Source of the DNA: a virus
DNA: 36,749 bases
Strand: one strand, 5' to 3'
IMG/VR virus record: IMGVR_UViG_3300030616_000012
Location: 1 to 36,749 of that record
The first letter of the stretch is position 1. The number at the start of each line of letters is the position of its first letter. The position numbers were made by a program, and so were the translations under genes. Below, in pieces: positions 16,361 to 23,982 of the stretch. The notes under the pieces are model-generated. The model ran no database searches, was not told the origin of the DNA, and was given only the letters and a program-made list of their open reading frames with translations.

Positions 16361-17977
16361 ATGGCGCATGCAATGATAACGAAGGAGTATGAGCCTTCGA
16401 ATCCAGTTGACGGTAATTTCTGGTATAAGCCAAGCGCTGACCAGGTATTCATGCGCATTGCTGGATCATGGACACCGATTGCAACGGATGAAGCGATCCC
16501 CATGCGTATTCCTTTAACGTTCCTTATCAGAGGGGTTGACAGAAGCGACAATATTCTCATAAGCTCATTATCAAAGGTTGATGCAATCACATCCCAGGTT
16601 GACACGCTGTCATTTTATCTCGATGATGAGGAAGGGACTGTTCATCCAAGGCAGGGCGAGGAAATATTTGTATTCAAGAAGAAGGCAGGGGATGTTGATG
16701 CCCAGCTATGGTTTGGCGGCGAGATTGACAGCGCCGAACCATTTGACCGTGCGCCTGGGCAGCACAAGCTGACATATTCCGTGAAGTGCGTTGATTTCAG
16801 CAAGCGACTGAATAAAGAACTTGTTACCGAAACATACGAGGATAAGACAGTTAATTATATAATAGCCGATATGATAGACACCGAAGCTGAAGAATTTACA
16901 TACAATAATGTTGACTGCGGTATAACAATTGACTTCATTGCTTTTGACCGCAAGCCATTATTTGAAGCCCTTGAAGAACTTGCAGGGCTTGTCGGTTATG
17001 ATTTTTATGTCGACTATGAAAGGGATGTTCATTTCTTCAGTAAAACAGCCGCTTACGCGCCATATTCTATAACCGAAAATATTGCAACAACCGGACATTA
17101 TAAGAATTTCAAAATCAAGGTTGACAAATCCCAGCTGCGTAATAGAATAACGGTTCGCGGCGGCAAAAGCCTGACTGCTTTTGCTGATGATATACAGGAA
17201 GCTGATGGTGAACGCACAGTATTTAATCTTGCGTATATGCCACGCGGCGATGTCAAGGCATACGTTGACACTGGCGGTGGGTTCGTTGAAAAGACAGTCG
17301 GCATTGACAATATAGATTCAGCCGGCTTTGATTTTGTTGTGAATGTTCAGGAAAAATGCTTGAAGAATCTTGACCTTGCGAAGCTCACAGCTGGGCATAT
17401 TTTAAAAGTTACCTATGACCGCCAGGAACAGATCGTCGCTGGTGTCAGGGACAAGGGCAGCATTGCTGCCATAAAAGATATAGAAGGCGGGACTGGTCAA
17501 TATAGATTTTATATTGTTGATGAAAATATTGACACTGTTGCCGCTGCGACTGAACGCGGGAAAGCTGAACTTGCGATATATTCAAATCCAATTATTGCTG
17601 GTTCATATTTTACTGACCAAGATGGATATAGGTCAGGACAATTATTGCCGATTGACATGCCTTCCTGGGGCTATGCAGACAGGCAATTCCTTATTCAAAA
17701 AGTAACGTCAAAACTTAGAAGCGACGGAACGACATTTGAATATCAAATCGTATTCGCAACAAGATTAAAAGGCTTGACGGATTTCTTGAAATATTTATAT
17801 GACCAGGGCCAGAAAATAATTATCAGGAATGAAGAAGTTGTGCATGAACTGGTTGAATTGCCCGCAGAATCATTGCCAATAACAGAAGGAACGCCGGTAC
17901 TAACGTTATTCACGCCGCCATATAAGTGGGGTGTTGATGCTGATCAGGGGGTATGGAATGAAGCAGCCTGGGGCTAA
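16361..17977 (+). CDS. Tail hub / baseplate protein (538 aa)
   Basis: ATG 16361 is chosen because it follows the preceding gene by one base; the frame is open to 16208 but that part overlaps. Residues ~8-40 repeat the W-motif (VDGNFWYKPSADQVFMRIAG). From ~50 the sequence reads like a gp27/gpJ-type hub: LTFLIRGVDRSDNIL, then KLTYSVKCVDFSKRLNKE, FEALEELAGLVGYDFYVDYE, LRNRITVRGGKS and FLIQKVTSKLRSDGTTFEYQ. Hub proteins close the tail tube and carry fibres. The C-terminus is a short W-rich tail (PPYKWGVDADQGVWNEAAWG). Confidence 0.75.
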   Translation: MAHAMITKEYEPSNPVDGNFWYKPSADQVFMRIAGSWTPIATDEAIPMRIPLTFLIRGVDRSDNILISSLSKVDAITSQVDTLSFYLDDEEGTVHPRQGEEIFVFKKKAGDVDAQLWFGGEIDSAEPFDRAPGQHKLTYSVKCVDFSKRLNKELVTETYEDKTVNYIIADMIDTEAEEFTYNNVDCGITIDFIAFDRKPLFEALEELAGLVGYDFYVDYERDVHFFSKTAAYAPYSITENIATTGHYKNFKIKVDKSQLRNRITVRGGKSLTAFADDIQEADGERTVFNLAYMPRGDVKAYVDTGGGFVEKTVGIDNIDSAGFDFVVNVQEKCLKNLDLAKLTAGHILKVTYDRQEQIVAGVRDKGSIAAIKDIEGGTGQYRFYIVDENIDTVAAATERGKAELAIYSNPIIAGSYFTDQDGYRSGQLLPIDMPSWGYADRQFLIQKVTSKLRSDGTTFEYQIVFATRLKGLTDFLKYLYDQGQKIIIRNEEVVHELVELPAESLPITEGTPVLTLFTPPYKWGVDADQGVWNEAAWG

Positions 17978-18455
17978 TAATAAAATAAGTTTATCAGCTG
18001 AAAAAATGAATCCTGTCGGCATAGTAACGATGATATTCATTAACGTCAAGACGGGAAAAACAAGAAAAAAAGTATATAGAAATTTAATAACAAATGCCGG
18101 CAAGATTGCAATATTGCGGCGATTGAATAACGTCGGGGCGGTTGCTAACGAGGGGATTATTACATACGGGGCTGTTGGTACAAGTACCACGGCCCCGCTT
18201 GTTACAGACACAACGCTTGGAACAGAAATTGAACGTATTGTAAAATCAGCCACAAGTTCAATCACTGACCAGACACTTGAATTAAGATGCTTCTTTAATG
18301 AAGCTGAAGCAAATGGGGCGTTGAAGGAATTCGGCTGGTTCGGCGAGGATGCCAGCGCAGCCGCAGATTCCGGCACGATGTTTAATCACGTTGCAATTGA
18401 TGAAACAAAGACAGCGGCTGAAACGCTGACAATAGTGCAGACAATAGATTTATAG
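17958..18455 (+). CDS. Hypothetical tail-associated protein (165 aa)
   Basis: ATG 17958, 6 bases after an AGGGGG site, overlaps the hub gene by 20 bases; ATG 18006 is an alternative. The recognisable portion, KVYRNLITNAGKIAILRRLN then GIITYGAVGTSTTAP and ALKEFGWFGEDAS, recurs in phage proteins encoded next to tail tips. A minor tail or fibre-attachment protein is likely. No enzyme motif. Confidence 0.6.
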   Translation: MKQPGANNKISLSAEKMNPVGIVTMIFINVKTGKTRKKVYRNLITNAGKIAILRRLNNVGAVANEGIITYGAVGTSTTAPLVTDTTLGTEIERIVKSATSSITDQTLELRCFFNEAEANGALKEFGWFGEDASAAADSGTMFNHVAIDETKTAAETLTIVQTIDL

Positions 18456-18463
18456 GGGGACTT

Positions 18464-18676
18464 GTGATTGACAGATTAAAAAAGAATGTTGATGTTGTAT
18501 TGGCTTACAGCACGCAGGCACAAATTATATTAAATTCACAGAGTGATTTTACCATCGAAGAATTTGAAGCTGAATTTCTTAAAAATATTGAGATAGGCGA
18601 CAGGACAATCGTGCAATTTATATTAAATAGAGGTACGAAAAAAATAGAAGAACAGGGGAAAGACAATGCCAAATAG
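18464..18676 (+). CDS. Small hypothetical protein (70 aa)
   Basis: GTG 18464 is preceded by AGGGGGAC. The protein is helical and charged, without Cys or membrane segments (DFTIEEFEAEFLKNIEIGDR). It overlaps the next gene by 11 bases. Its place between hub and fibre genes suggests a small chaperone or linker for fibre assembly, but that is only context. Confidence 0.55.
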   Translation: MIDRLKKNVDVVLAYSTQAQIILNSQSDFTIEEFEAEFLKNIEIGDRTIVQFILNRGTKKIEEQGKDNAK

Positions 18677-19316
18677 TGCGAATGTAAACGCTGGCGATAC
18701 TATTCTTGCAACGCAGTATAATAATTTGCGGACTGATGTGTTGGCTGGGCATGACCATATCACAGCCGGCGAAGGGGCTGCCCTGGGTACTGGCGCAGTC
18801 AGCGGTGATATTATTGCCGACGAAGGTATTGGCGCAGATAAACTTGGTGACGGTGCGACATTTAAAAATACACAGGAAAGAATATTCACAATAACACCTT
18901 CCGATATGATTTGCAACGATGAAGCCGGGCCGTATGATATAGGGGCGAATCCTCATTCATTAAGAAATGGCGATACGAGTTCAATATCATATTATGCTGG
19001 TGTGCATTTACCTCACGCAGCAATAGTAACATCAATAAGGGTTTATTGGTATCGCGATGATGCTTTAGCATCTGGCGATGCGCTTCTTGCGCGACACGAT
19101 TTTTCTGGTGGCACGCCTGATACTATGGGCGATGCTGACAGCGATGCAACAACAGGGTATCATTCTGTTATTGATTCGTCAATTGACAATGCAACAATTG
19201 ATAATACATCATATACTTACTTTTTGCGACTGATATTGGATCCGAATGATAATGCTGATGATGTTGCTTTTATGGGCGCGGTTATAAGATATACCGTGCA
19301 GAAACCTTTACCATAA
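18666..19316 (+). CDS. Fibre-like tail protein (216 aa)
   Basis: The N-terminal NAGDTILATQYNNLRTDVLA followed by GHDH is a pattern common in phage fibre or receptor proteins. A Gly/Ala segment with GADKLGDGATF comes next, as in collar or fibre shaft parts, then a ~130-aa beta domain containing SIRVYWYRDDALASGD and YFLRLILDPNDNADD. Unlike the next three genes it has no signal peptide. It probably forms part of a tail fibre or tip. Confidence 0.6.
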   Translation: MPNSANVNAGDTILATQYNNLRTDVLAGHDHITAGEGAALGTGAVSGDIIADEGIGADKLGDGATFKNTQERIFTITPSDMICNDEAGPYDIGANPHSLRNGDTSSISYYAGVHLPHAAIVTSIRVYWYRDDALASGDALLARHDFSGGTPDTMGDADSDATTGYHSVIDSSIDNATIDNTSYTYFLRLILDPNDNADDVAFMGAVIRYTVQKPLP

Positions 19317-19348
19317 TGTTGTGCAGGCCAAAATACAAGGGGTTATTA

Positions 19349-20704
19349 ATGAAAAAACTATTTTTATTATTAGCATTGCTGATGTTTCCGTCGATATTAT
19401 TTGCCGGCTGGGTTCAGACGTACAAGGTCATTTATAGTTCATCGGCTGAAACATCATTATTCATTATGGTTGATGATTTAAAGATTGGAACATCCACGTC
19501 AACCTGGACAATTGAATTATTTGGTTCAAGCGGTGTTGTGCATTGCAATTATATTGAATGCAGCACGGCAACGTTTGACATGATATACGGCAACGGTCAG
19601 TATATCACTAATCTGTCAACCGCACTGCCGACAGCGGAATTGCAATTGCTTGGTCAATGTACCGGTCATCTTTATGTCGCGGACCAACTTATTGGACAGA
19701 CAACGGGGCACCTATATGTCGTTGACCAACTAATCGGGCAATGCACGGGCTATGAGTATAATGCAAGAATCGCACAGGACCAGGCAATTGGAATCACAAC
19801 AGCCACTATTCAGGCATTGGCTACAAGCAATAAAACAGAAATTGATGCCTTGCACGTTGCGACAGCGACAGAGATTACTGCCCGAATAGCCGGCGACCAG
19901 TTGCTTGGACAGTCAACGACGTATGTATGGAATATGCAGAATTATGCTGGCAATCCTGGCGATGTATGGAAAAAATTCGGTAGTTCTGATTCATGGGGAA
20001 ATGATGATGTTGGTGCTGCTGGAATAGATACGGACTGCCGTATATCAACTGGAATAATAACGTTCCTTGAAGGCGGCACAGAAGGCGATATGATACAATA
20101 TGATGGTGCTGCCTGGGTGAAGGTTCCAAAGGGGGCAGCCGGCCAGGTTTGGACAATGCACGCCGATTCCGCATCATGGACAACTGCTGCATCCGGCGGT
20201 TCCGGTAAGGCGGTAATACATTTGAATACCGAAAACGTACATCTGCCGAATAGCGGATTCGCCCGACCGGATAAAGTAGTGCGGACATACGGGGTAGATC
20301 ACGTCTTAAAATTTGAAGCGCTTGCCACCGGCACAACGGAGTCTGCATATTTTACGGATTCCTGCCCTGCGTTTTATGGCGGCGGTGCCTGGACTATAAC
20401 TTCTTATTGCGTATTAGAAACAACGGAAACAGGCACGACGGCGCAAATTACCATCGGCGTGCGGGCAAAAGAGCACGATGAGGCGTGGGATGCGGCCTTC
20501 ACAACTATCGGGACAATAGATGTAGTGCCGACAGGCACAGCAGAGGATTTATTGGTTGATGTGCTAACAGGGGGGTGGGGTTCCGACCTTCCGACTGCGG
20601 GCGATTTACTGGAATTCGAAGTAACAGTCAAGCCGGTAAATTGTACTTTTGTATCGTTCGACGGGGATTTACCAGTAATAGACATTAAGATCGAAGAAGA
20701 TTAA
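19349..20704 (+). CDS. Signal-peptide fibre-like protein with GQxTGHLYV repeats (451 aa)
   Basis: ATG 19349 follows AAGGGG by 6 bases; the 11 upstream in-frame codons are dropped. A strong signal peptide (MKKLFLLLALLMFPSILFA) ends before GWVQTY. At ~100-140 a 13-residue unit repeats three times (QLLGQCTGHLYVA, QLIGQTTGHLYVV, QLIGQCTGYEYNA), with a weaker fourth copy QLLGQSTTYVW after a helical spacer. A Gly/Ala-rich middle and a beta-rich C-terminal domain (~300-451) follow. Repeats plus a terminal domain are fibre-like, yet the export signal is unexpected. Confidence 0.68.
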   Translation: MKKLFLLLALLMFPSILFAGWVQTYKVIYSSSAETSLFIMVDDLKIGTSTSTWTIELFGSSGVVHCNYIECSTATFDMIYGNGQYITNLSTALPTAELQLLGQCTGHLYVADQLIGQTTGHLYVVDQLIGQCTGYEYNARIAQDQAIGITTATIQALATSNKTEIDALHVATATEITARIAGDQLLGQSTTYVWNMQNYAGNPGDVWKKFGSSDSWGNDDVGAAGIDTDCRISTGIITFLEGGTEGDMIQYDGAAWVKVPKGAAGQVWTMHADSASWTTAASGGSGKAVIHLNTENVHLPNSGFARPDKVVRTYGVDHVLKFEALATGTTESAYFTDSCPAFYGGGAWTITSYCVLETTETGTTAQITIGVRAKEHDEAWDAAFTTIGTIDVVPTGTAEDLLVDVLTGGWGSDLPTAGDLLEFEVTVKPVNCTFVSFDGDLPVIDIKIEED

Positions 20705-20717
20705 AGGGGGGGTATGT

Positions 20718-21011
20718 ATGAAAAAGGTTATTCTATTAGGGTTTATCGTTTTGTTATGCGTGGGGGTGGTTTCTTCTGATACCGATGTTTCAACGTCGGA
20801 AAAGGATAATTTTATCGAACTGCTTGCACGAAAAGAAAAGGTATCTAATTTATTGCAGGCAGAACTTGACGAACTGAATGCGGAAAACGAAGCGGCGTAC
20901 AATACTTACCTGGCCGCATTACAGGCAAATAAAGACACCCATCAACCGGATATCGTAAAATTCCGTAATGAATTAGAAACTATTAATAGCGGATTAAAAG
21001 AATTTAAGTAA
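20718..21011 (+). CDS. Signal-peptide coiled-coil protein (97 aa)
   Basis: The N-terminus MKKVILLGFIVLLCVGVVSS is a signal peptide or membrane anchor. The Cys at ~14 lacks a lipobox, so a lipoprotein is unlikely. The rest is helical with heptad character (LQAELDELNAENEAAYNTYL). It abuts the next gene exactly. The topology would fit a periplasmic coiled coil, for example an inner spanin, although lysis genes begin 1.3 kb later. Confidence 0.6.
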   Translation: MKKVILLGFIVLLCVGVVSSDTDVSTSEKDNFIELLARKEKVSNLLQAELDELNAENEAAYNTYLAALQANKDTHQPDIVKFRNELETINSGLKEFK

Positions 21012-21731
21012 ATGAGAAAACTAATTTTTATTACCCTTCTATTATTATATAGCAGTGGGCATTCCGCGTGGTATAACAATTCAGGCGCAGGCGAGGATGG
21101 CTTTGTTAAAACATCAGGACTTACAACCTGGTATAAAACCGGAAAAAGTGCTTTTACTGTTATGGGCTGGGTATATCTCGACGATACCACAGACGATTGC
21201 TTCATTTTGCCGTATGACTACTCGTGGGCAGAATGGGTTTTTAGACTATCGAAAACTACATCAAAAAGAATCAGCACGCATTTAGCAGGAACTAATCCAG
21301 GCGGTTGGGTAGAAGGCACGGCAGAATTAGAAAATGATACCTGGTATCATCTTGCCTATACTTATGACGGTTCCCATAGAAGGACATATATAAATGGCGT
21401 AATGGATATAAACCAGGCAGAAACAGGAACGACAACTGGTAATGCAGGAATAACATTAGGCGTTCTGCTTGGAAGTTATGCAAAAGGTAGCAATTTTTCT
21501 GTATGGAATTATGCTAAAAGTGCCGCAGAAATAGAAGAAGCAATGATGCAACGATTAATATCCGACGAGCGTTGTATGGGTTTATGGTATTGCGATGAAA
21601 AAGTAATAAACGGAGCGCCTGGTGGTGTTATTATGCGAGATACATCCGGCAATGGCATACACCTTGACGAAAGGAATGCCGGCTCAATAACAAACGATAA
21701 TTATAGAGATGGCCCGCCAATACAGTGGTAA
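21012..21731 (+). CDS. Secreted LamG/concanavalin A-like lectin-fold protein (239 aa)
   Basis: A short signal peptide (MRKLIFITLLLLYSSGHSA) precedes a LamG-type jelly roll. Key signs are FTVMGWVYLDDTTDDC, a central WYHLAYTYDGSHRRTYINGV motif (~115), ITLGVLLGSYAKGSNFSVWN and WNYAKSAAEIEEAM, all in the order expected for Laminin_G_3 domains. These bind carbohydrate or surface polymers. In fibre clusters they often act in adsorption; with a signal peptide, this copy may instead act outside the producing cell. Confidence 0.75.
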   Translation: MRKLIFITLLLLYSSGHSAWYNNSGAGEDGFVKTSGLTTWYKTGKSAFTVMGWVYLDDTTDDCFILPYDYSWAEWVFRLSKTTSKRISTHLAGTNPGGWVEGTAELENDTWYHLAYTYDGSHRRTYINGVMDINQAETGTTTGNAGITLGVLLGSYAKGSNFSVWNYAKSAAEIEEAMMQRLISDERCMGLWYCDEKVINGAPGGVIMRDTSGNGIHLDERNAGSITNDNYRDGPPIQW

Positions 21732-21746
21732 TTTGGGGGTGTTGTT

Positions 21747-21926
21747 ATTGTATTTACTCGATTCGTTAAACGATGGTTTTTAAGAAAAAGAATATATCGG
21801 TGCAAGAAATGCCGACGGCGGGTAATGGCATTAATCTGGTCACCGATTAGCAGCAAATTCTGGTTCTGGTGCGGTAACTGCGGGAAATATATCACATTAA
21901 ACCAGGTATATCGAAAGGGGGGTGTC
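21747..21926 (+). other. Zinc-ribbon segment open in frame with the next gene, no canonical start
   Basis: The frame is open from 21732 and encodes RFVKRWFLRKRIYRCKKCRR, a hydrophobic W-rich stretch, and WCGNCGKYITL: a CxxC...CxxC ribbon with 22 residues between pairs. No ATG, GTG or TTG lies before the first Cys pair. ATT 21747 is 5 bases after GGGGGTG, and ATG 21825 comes after the first pair. No stop separates it from the gene at 21927. It is either an N-terminal domain started at ATT or a decayed small gene. Confidence 0.45.
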
Positions 21927-22265
21927 ATGGAACCGAAGGACATTGCGAAGCAGATTATAGCAAATGCAGGGAAGTACAGGGATGAATTGATTGCCCTGAA
22001 GGTTGCAACGGAAAACCTGGTCAAGAAGGCAGCCCAGGAAAACAAGGTCATCATTGAAGATATCGACACGGATGACAAATTGGTCAAGGTGCTGGCTGAA
22101 GTTGCCGATGAAGCATACAAGGGCAAGGGGCTGAAGGAAGCGCTTGATGGTCCGGCCGCGCATGTTGCATTTTCTGGCATGAATAAATATGTTGTTGTGA
22201 AATTCGCTGGCCTGAATTGGTGGGTGAAATTCAGGGAATGGCTGAAATCCGTATTGGCCGTATAA
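21927..22265 (+). CDS. Hypothetical helical protein (112 aa)
   Basis: ATG 21927 follows a very strong AAAGGGGGG site, so it is taken as the main start although the frame is open upstream through a zinc-ribbon segment. The protein is helical and charged in its first 75 residues (KQIIANAGKYRDELIALKVA). It ends with an aromatic segment NWWVKFREWLKSVLAV that could touch the membrane. It sits just before the holin-like gene and may belong to lysis or virion release. Family not recognised. Confidence 0.6.
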   Translation: MEPKDIAKQIIANAGKYRDELIALKVATENLVKKAAQENKVIIEDIDTDDKLVKVLAEVADEAYKGKGLKEALDGPAAHVAFSGMNKYVVVKFAGLNWWVKFREWLKSVLAV

Positions 22266-22274
22266 GGGGGATCC

Positions 22275-22472
22275 GTGGGACAGAAATCAAAGGTTACGAT
22301 TGCGCTGGGATTGCTTGGTACTATCGCGGCAGGGGTTCTGCCGGCTGCCGTGGTGCCATCGGTCCTGACGTTCATTGGCGGCCTGGGAAGCGCCTTTATA
22401 TTATCGCAGGCGACATCTGATGTAATGACCAAGGGTGCAACGTCATCCGTATCGAAAGGGCCAGGCAAGTGA
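22275..22472 (+). CDS. Holin-like small membrane protein (65 aa)
   Basis: GTG 22275 follows AAGGGGGA. A basic N-terminus (GQKSK) is followed by two closely spaced hydrophobic helices (VTIALGLLGTIAAGVLP and VLTFIGGLGSAFILSQA) and a short polar tail, the class II holin layout. Holins permeabilise the inner membrane so the endolysin can reach the wall. The position just upstream of an M15-like peptidase supports this. A small tail or host membrane protein remains possible. Confidence 0.6.
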   Translation: MGQKSKVTIALGLLGTIAAGVLPAAVVPSVLTFIGGLGSAFILSQATSDVMTKGATSSVSKGPGK

Positions 22473-22642
22473 CTATAATCGTATATCAGGGCGACGGCCA
22501 GAAAAAGCCCAAAACTGACTGCCAAGATTGCCCGAATAAACATTGTAAATCCCGCAACGGATATCTGCGGGATTACCATTTAAAAGGCATAATTGTCAGG
22601 GATTGCGGGGAAAGGTATGCAGAAATTTCAATCAATAAATAA
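22469..22642 (+). CDS. Small Cys-rich protein in lysis cluster (57 aa)
   Basis: GTG 22469 overlaps the holin-like stop by 4 bases. It has CQDCPNKHC (residues 18-26) and a later Cys at 46, a possible metal knuckle, with a basic central part. It overlaps the peptidase start by 26 bases in another frame. No family is recognised. It could be a lysis regulator or simply a small zinc protein. Confidence 0.5.
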   Translation: MTIIVYQGDGQKKPKTDCQDCPNKHCKSRNGYLRDYHLKGIIVRDCGERYAEISINK

Positions 22643-23234
22643 TAGGTTTCTGCGGGTTGCCCCAGGTGTGCTTCTCACTGACCGCATAGATCCCGTAATC
22701 TGCGCACTGGATGGGCATTTCTGCCATTTTAATATGGTCAGGTATGTCAGCAGCGGGTACAGGCTGAAATCTGACCAATTACGGCTTATTATCAACTATT
22801 CCAGGGCCAACGGCATCCCTGCCGATTTCAGCGAATTCCAAGTTGATGATAAGGAAAATAATATATATATATGGGTTCCGGCCTGGAATAGACTGCTTCA
22901 GATGGGGTATCTCATAGCGCCGCCGAATCGGGCAGCAACCATATATCCATATAAGAATAAAGCCGGCCATGAATTCCCGCCAGGGCGTATCTGGGAACCT
23001 TCGGGGCATTTCAACGGGGACTGCTTTGACATATCGGGATCACGCGGGGAACAGGAACAGATGCAGGCAAAGGAAATCGATGATGAACTGGAAGTGCTGA
23101 AATACGCGCTTGCCAATGACAAGATGATTGAACGTGCAATCCAATACTATACCATAGAACGCCGCAACAACTGCCTGCATGTCAAGGTCAAGGAAACTGC
23201 CATAATTTTCGGAAGTTGCCTGCATGTAATTTGA
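22617..23234 (+). CDS. Putative endolysin, M15-type D,D-peptidase fold (205 aa)
   Basis: ATG 22617 follows GGGGAAAGG and is preferred over TTG 22593. Residues ~40-55 read MVRYVSSGYRLKSDQ, like the conserved SGYR region of M15/DacY-type peptidases. At ~130, SGHFNGDCFDISG gives the H-x6-D zinc-binding pair, and NNCLHVKV (~188) can supply the last His. These enzymes cut peptidoglycan peptide bonds. It follows the holin-like gene and is the last late gene before promoter P1. The spacing of motifs is not the textbook one, so a structure-based comparison would be needed to be certain. Confidence 0.6.
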   Translation: MQKFQSINNRFLRVAPGVLLTDRIDPVICALDGHFCHFNMVRYVSSGYRLKSDQLRLIINYSRANGIPADFSEFQVDDKENNIYIWVPAWNRLLQMGYLIAPPNRAATIYPYKNKAGHEFPPGRIWEPSGHFNGDCFDISGSRGEQEQMQAKEIDDELEVLKYALANDKMIERAIQYYTIERRNNCLHVKVKETAIIFGSCLHVI

Positions 23235-23258
23235 CCTGGTTGAATTTTTAGAAACCCC

Positions 23259-23287
23259 TTGACATTCCCTGACATATCTGTTATAAT
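23259..23287 (+). promoter_or_regulatory. Promoter P1, consensus sigma-70
   Basis: TTGACA (23259-23264), a 17-bp spacer and TATAAT (23282-23287) match the consensus at 12 of 12 positions. A second TGACA at 23270 sits exactly 10 bp after the first, inside the spacer, and could be an operator half-site. Predicted transcription start is near 23294. It drives the first early operon (zinc-ribbon genes and nuclease). Confidence 0.9.
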
Positions 23288-23293
23288 AGTAGT

Positions 23294-23411
23294 ACAAAAC
23301 CAAGTGGGTATAAAAATGACCGGCGAAAATCACAAAATTAAATTAAACCAAATAACCCCTGAAGGACAGAGTTTGTCCTGCCGGTCATTCTCTGCCTTCG
23401 GGGGCTTTTTA
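23294..23411 (+). ncRNA. Structured leader or small RNA 1 downstream of P1
   Basis: About 117 nt run from the P1 start to a T-run. Arm a (23315-23324, AATGACCGGC) is complementary over 10 bp to a' (23380-23389). Arm b (23356-23365, CCCCTGAAGG) pairs with b' (23395-23404) with one wobble. The order a-b-a'-b' is interlocked: a pseudoknot or two competing folds. A 6-bp hairpin AGGACA/TGTCCT (23363-23379) abuts a'. No ORF of note lies inside. It may be an attenuator, an antitermination element or a discrete sRNA; it shares topology and a CAAGTGG 5' segment with RNA 2. Confidence 0.65.
23356..23410 (+). terminator. Terminator b/b' of RNA 1, also end of late operon
   Basis: Stem CCCCTGAAGG/CCTTCGGGGG (10 bp, one U-G) is followed directly by CTTTTT. 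The loop is long (29 nt) and contains arm a'. Transcripts reading through from the lysis genes would meet the same terminator, so it likely ends the late operon as well as controlling P1 transcripts. Confidence 0.65.
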
Positions 23412-23424
23412 TAAGGGGGGCACA

Positions 23425-23589
23425 TTGATTAGAATTTGCATGGAATGCGGAACGAAAATGGGCGAGAAGGAACCTCTTGAAGATAAAAGCGAAACGCACG
23501 GGCTTTGCGACAAGTGCCTGAAAATTCAATTGAGGATTGAAGCATTTAATAATGCGTATCTTCATAAGCCATTACTAATAAGGGGATAA
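23425..23589 (+). CDS. Small zinc-ribbon protein (54 aa)
   Basis: TTG 23425 follows AAGGGGGG by 4 bases; the next ATG would remove the first Cys region. CMEC (residues 5-8) and CDKC (28-31) are 19 residues apart, with the pattern ICMECGTKMGEKEPL then HGLCDKCL. It is the first gene of the P1 operon and may be a small regulator or nucleic-acid-binding early protein. No specific family named. Confidence 0.65.
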   Translation: MIRICMECGTKMGEKEPLEDKSETHGLCDKCLKIQLRIEAFNNAYLHKPLLIRG

Positions 23590-23591
23590 CC

Positions 23592-23786
23592 ATGTACGCA
23601 AGGACACGGGATGCATATTCATTCGCAAGGTATTTGGGGCAAAGCAATCGAATCCGGCGCTGCCTTGTCTGTGGTGAGCCGCTGGAAATTGACCAGGGCG
23701 ACGGGATTGCTATTGATCCCGAAGATCCCGATTCGGACTTTGTGTGCGATGAACGGTGCATGGAACGGTATCAAGAATTAATATAA
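23592..23786 (+). CDS. Small Cys-containing early protein (64 aa)
   Basis: It starts two bases after the previous stop with a GGGGAT site. CLVC (24-27) and CDERC (52-56) suggest a zinc-binding site joined by an acidic loop (DPEDPDSD). The N-terminal half is basic and aromatic. Probably a small DNA- or protein-binding early factor. Confidence 0.62.
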   Translation: MYARTRDAYSFARYLGQSNRIRRCLVCGEPLEIDQGDGIAIDPEDPDSDFVCDERCMERYQELI

Positions 23787-23796
23787 AGGGGGAAGC

Positions 23797-23982
23797 GTGA
23801 ACGATTTCAGCAAAATGATATTTGACACAGCGGTTGCAATCAATAGGGCATACGCAAGAGGGCTGCAGGAAGGGAAAAGACTTGCAGAGAAAGAGGTATA
23901 TGTACCGGATGAAATGGCAGAACAGATTCACCTGGACAGGATTGAGGAACAGAAAAAATTGAAAAGGGATGGGGTGGAATAA
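23797..23982 (+). CDS. Small helical early protein (61 aa)
   Basis: GTG 23797 follows AAAGGGGGAAG. The sequence is one long amphipathic helix with charged ends (INRAYARGLQEGKRLAEKE), no Cys. It overlaps the nuclease start by one base, so the two are probably translated together. Function unknown. Confidence 0.6.
   Translation: MNDFSKMIFDTAVAINRAYARGLQEGKRLAEKEVYVPDEMAEQIHLDRIEEQKKLKRDGVE

Noticed and set aside
12063-17977. Contractile (myovirus) tail
   Set aside because: No sheath, baseplate wedge or spike genes were seen; order and sizes fit a non-contractile tail.
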